Shown here one piece after another: positions 36,666 to 37,135 of a stretch of DNA of 37,135 bases (positions are counted from its first letter, which is position 1; each line of letters begins with the position of its first letter). The stretch comes from Saprospiraceae bacterium (lineage in GTDB: Bacteria > Bacteroidota > Bacteroidia > Chitinophagales > Saprospiraceae), in NCBI GenBank assembly GCA_029212405.1, contig JARGNR010000061.1:1-37135 (forward strand), written 5' to 3'. A program made the translations under genes and the position numbers. The notes under the pieces are model-generated. The model was not told where the DNA came from and ran no database searches. It saw only the letters and a list, made by a program, of their open reading frames with translations.

Positions 36666-36697
36666 TAATACACGCCTCTCCTCTCTGTCGTGTATTA
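36666..36697. promoter_or_regulatory. 9-bp inverted repeat upstream of the membrane protein gene
   Basis: TAATACACG, 14 pyrimidine-rich bases, CGTGTATTA. The arms are perfect, and the element lies 43 bases before the membrane protein start. It could be an operator or a transcript hairpin; no regulator gene is next to it. Confidence 0.35.
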
Positions 36698-36920
36698 CTT
36701 ATGGCGCGTATCTCCACAATGAGACTAATTAATAATAATTCCATATAATAAGACCAAAAACAACCACTCTCATGCTAAGAAGAATAGAAAATTATCCATT
36801 CCCATTCCTTGATTGTTCCGACCCACAAATTCTACATCCACCTATTGATAAAAAATCATTAATAAACCTCTTGGTAATCGTGGATACTTCCAAAACACTG
36901 TAAGAAACAACTTTACTTAT

Positions 36921-36948
36921 TTGATCTTACAATTCTAAATATACCATA
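36921..36948 (+). repeat. 28-base direct repeat, copy 2 (right of membrane gene)
   Basis: 24 of 28 identical to 35282-35309, including an exact 14-base end CTAAATATACCATA. Its centre read on minus (TTTAGAATTGTAAG) is also found on plus at 35409-35422. Confidence 0.55.
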
Positions 36949-37135
36949 CTCCAAACATATTTCACCACGAATCTTACAAAAACTAGACTTCCCCAATTTA
37001 TCTTTTGACCAAACAAATTACTTGAGTACTAGCCAACTGATATTTTATCATCTCTATTTTCAGGAATTCCGTTAGATTAAGAATCTGTCTAGCTTCCATA
37101 ACTTTTCATCCCAATTTGTCATATCCCTACAATTT

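Larger units (their letters stand above)
36624..37135. other. Gene-free right end with inverted and direct repeats
   Basis: No gene is supported. It contains the inverted repeat at 36666-36697 and the second copy of the 28-base repeat. On minus, frames reaching the window edge end quickly (a stop near 37073). A gene to the right could end here, but only some 20 codons would be visible. Confidence 0.5.

Noticed and set aside
37036-37099. Short minus-strand frames at the right edge (16-33 codons)
   Set aside because: Too short and without support; at most the tail of a gene outside the window.

Overview
The window looks like a chromosomal stretch of a Bacteroidota bacterium, probably from the Saprospiria / Chitinophagia-Flavobacteriia side. 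It is AT-rich. It carries an enormous secreted beta-rich protein of the TANFOR / gliding-associated type, an export-signal lipoprotein and an outer-membrane barrel ending in aromatic-F. It also has tandem TPR-CHAT proteases, an ECF sigma factor with a membrane TPR partner, and a MoxR / vWA / beta-propeller ternary system. No rRNA, tRNA, CRISPR array or transposase was recognised, and the species cannot be named from the sequence.

Layout. (1) 1-779, minus: 5' part of a secreted FN3-like protein that runs off the left edge. (2) 958-14316, minus: a three-gene surface operon made of a 751-aa lipoprotein, a 554-aa beta-barrel and a 3104-aa secreted giant with an internal ~830-residue tandem duplication. 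It is closed by a good intrinsic terminator at 892-925. (3) 14444-20703, plus: two paralogous TPR-CHAT proteins, each with a signal peptide, a TPR array, a CHAT domain with an intact His/Cys dyad, and a C-terminal membrane anchor. (4) 20905-22184, minus and convergent with the CHAT pair: an ECF sigma factor followed by a single-pass membrane TPR protein. (5) 22369-31001: a divergent MoxR AAA+ gene (minus) against a vWA gene and a beta-propeller gene (plus, overlapping by ATGA). (6) 31028-37135: a visibly more AT-rich accessory zone, all genes on minus. It holds a frameshifted lipoprotein beta-propeller, a stand-alone caspase-like protein without an obvious start codon, a HEPN + PD-(D/E)xK protein, an Abi_C-type abortive-infection protein and a membrane protein. 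These are separated by inverted and direct repeats, including a perfect 16-bp hairpin and a weak attC-like element.

How the parts may work together. The strongest hint of an under-described system is the CHAT / sigma block. The upstream regions of the first CHAT gene and of the sigma gene share an 18-of-20 identical element in the same orientation (14401-14420 plus, 22238-22257 minus). This suggests one regulon. The inferred circuit is an ECF sigma factor, a membrane TPR protein linking cytoplasm to periplasm, and two periplasm-facing, membrane-anchored caspase-like proteases whose TPRs could meet the TPR partner. The adjacent MoxR-vWA-propeller ternary system and the accessory genes at the right fit a conflict / defence island. 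The link between blocks is inference from proximity.
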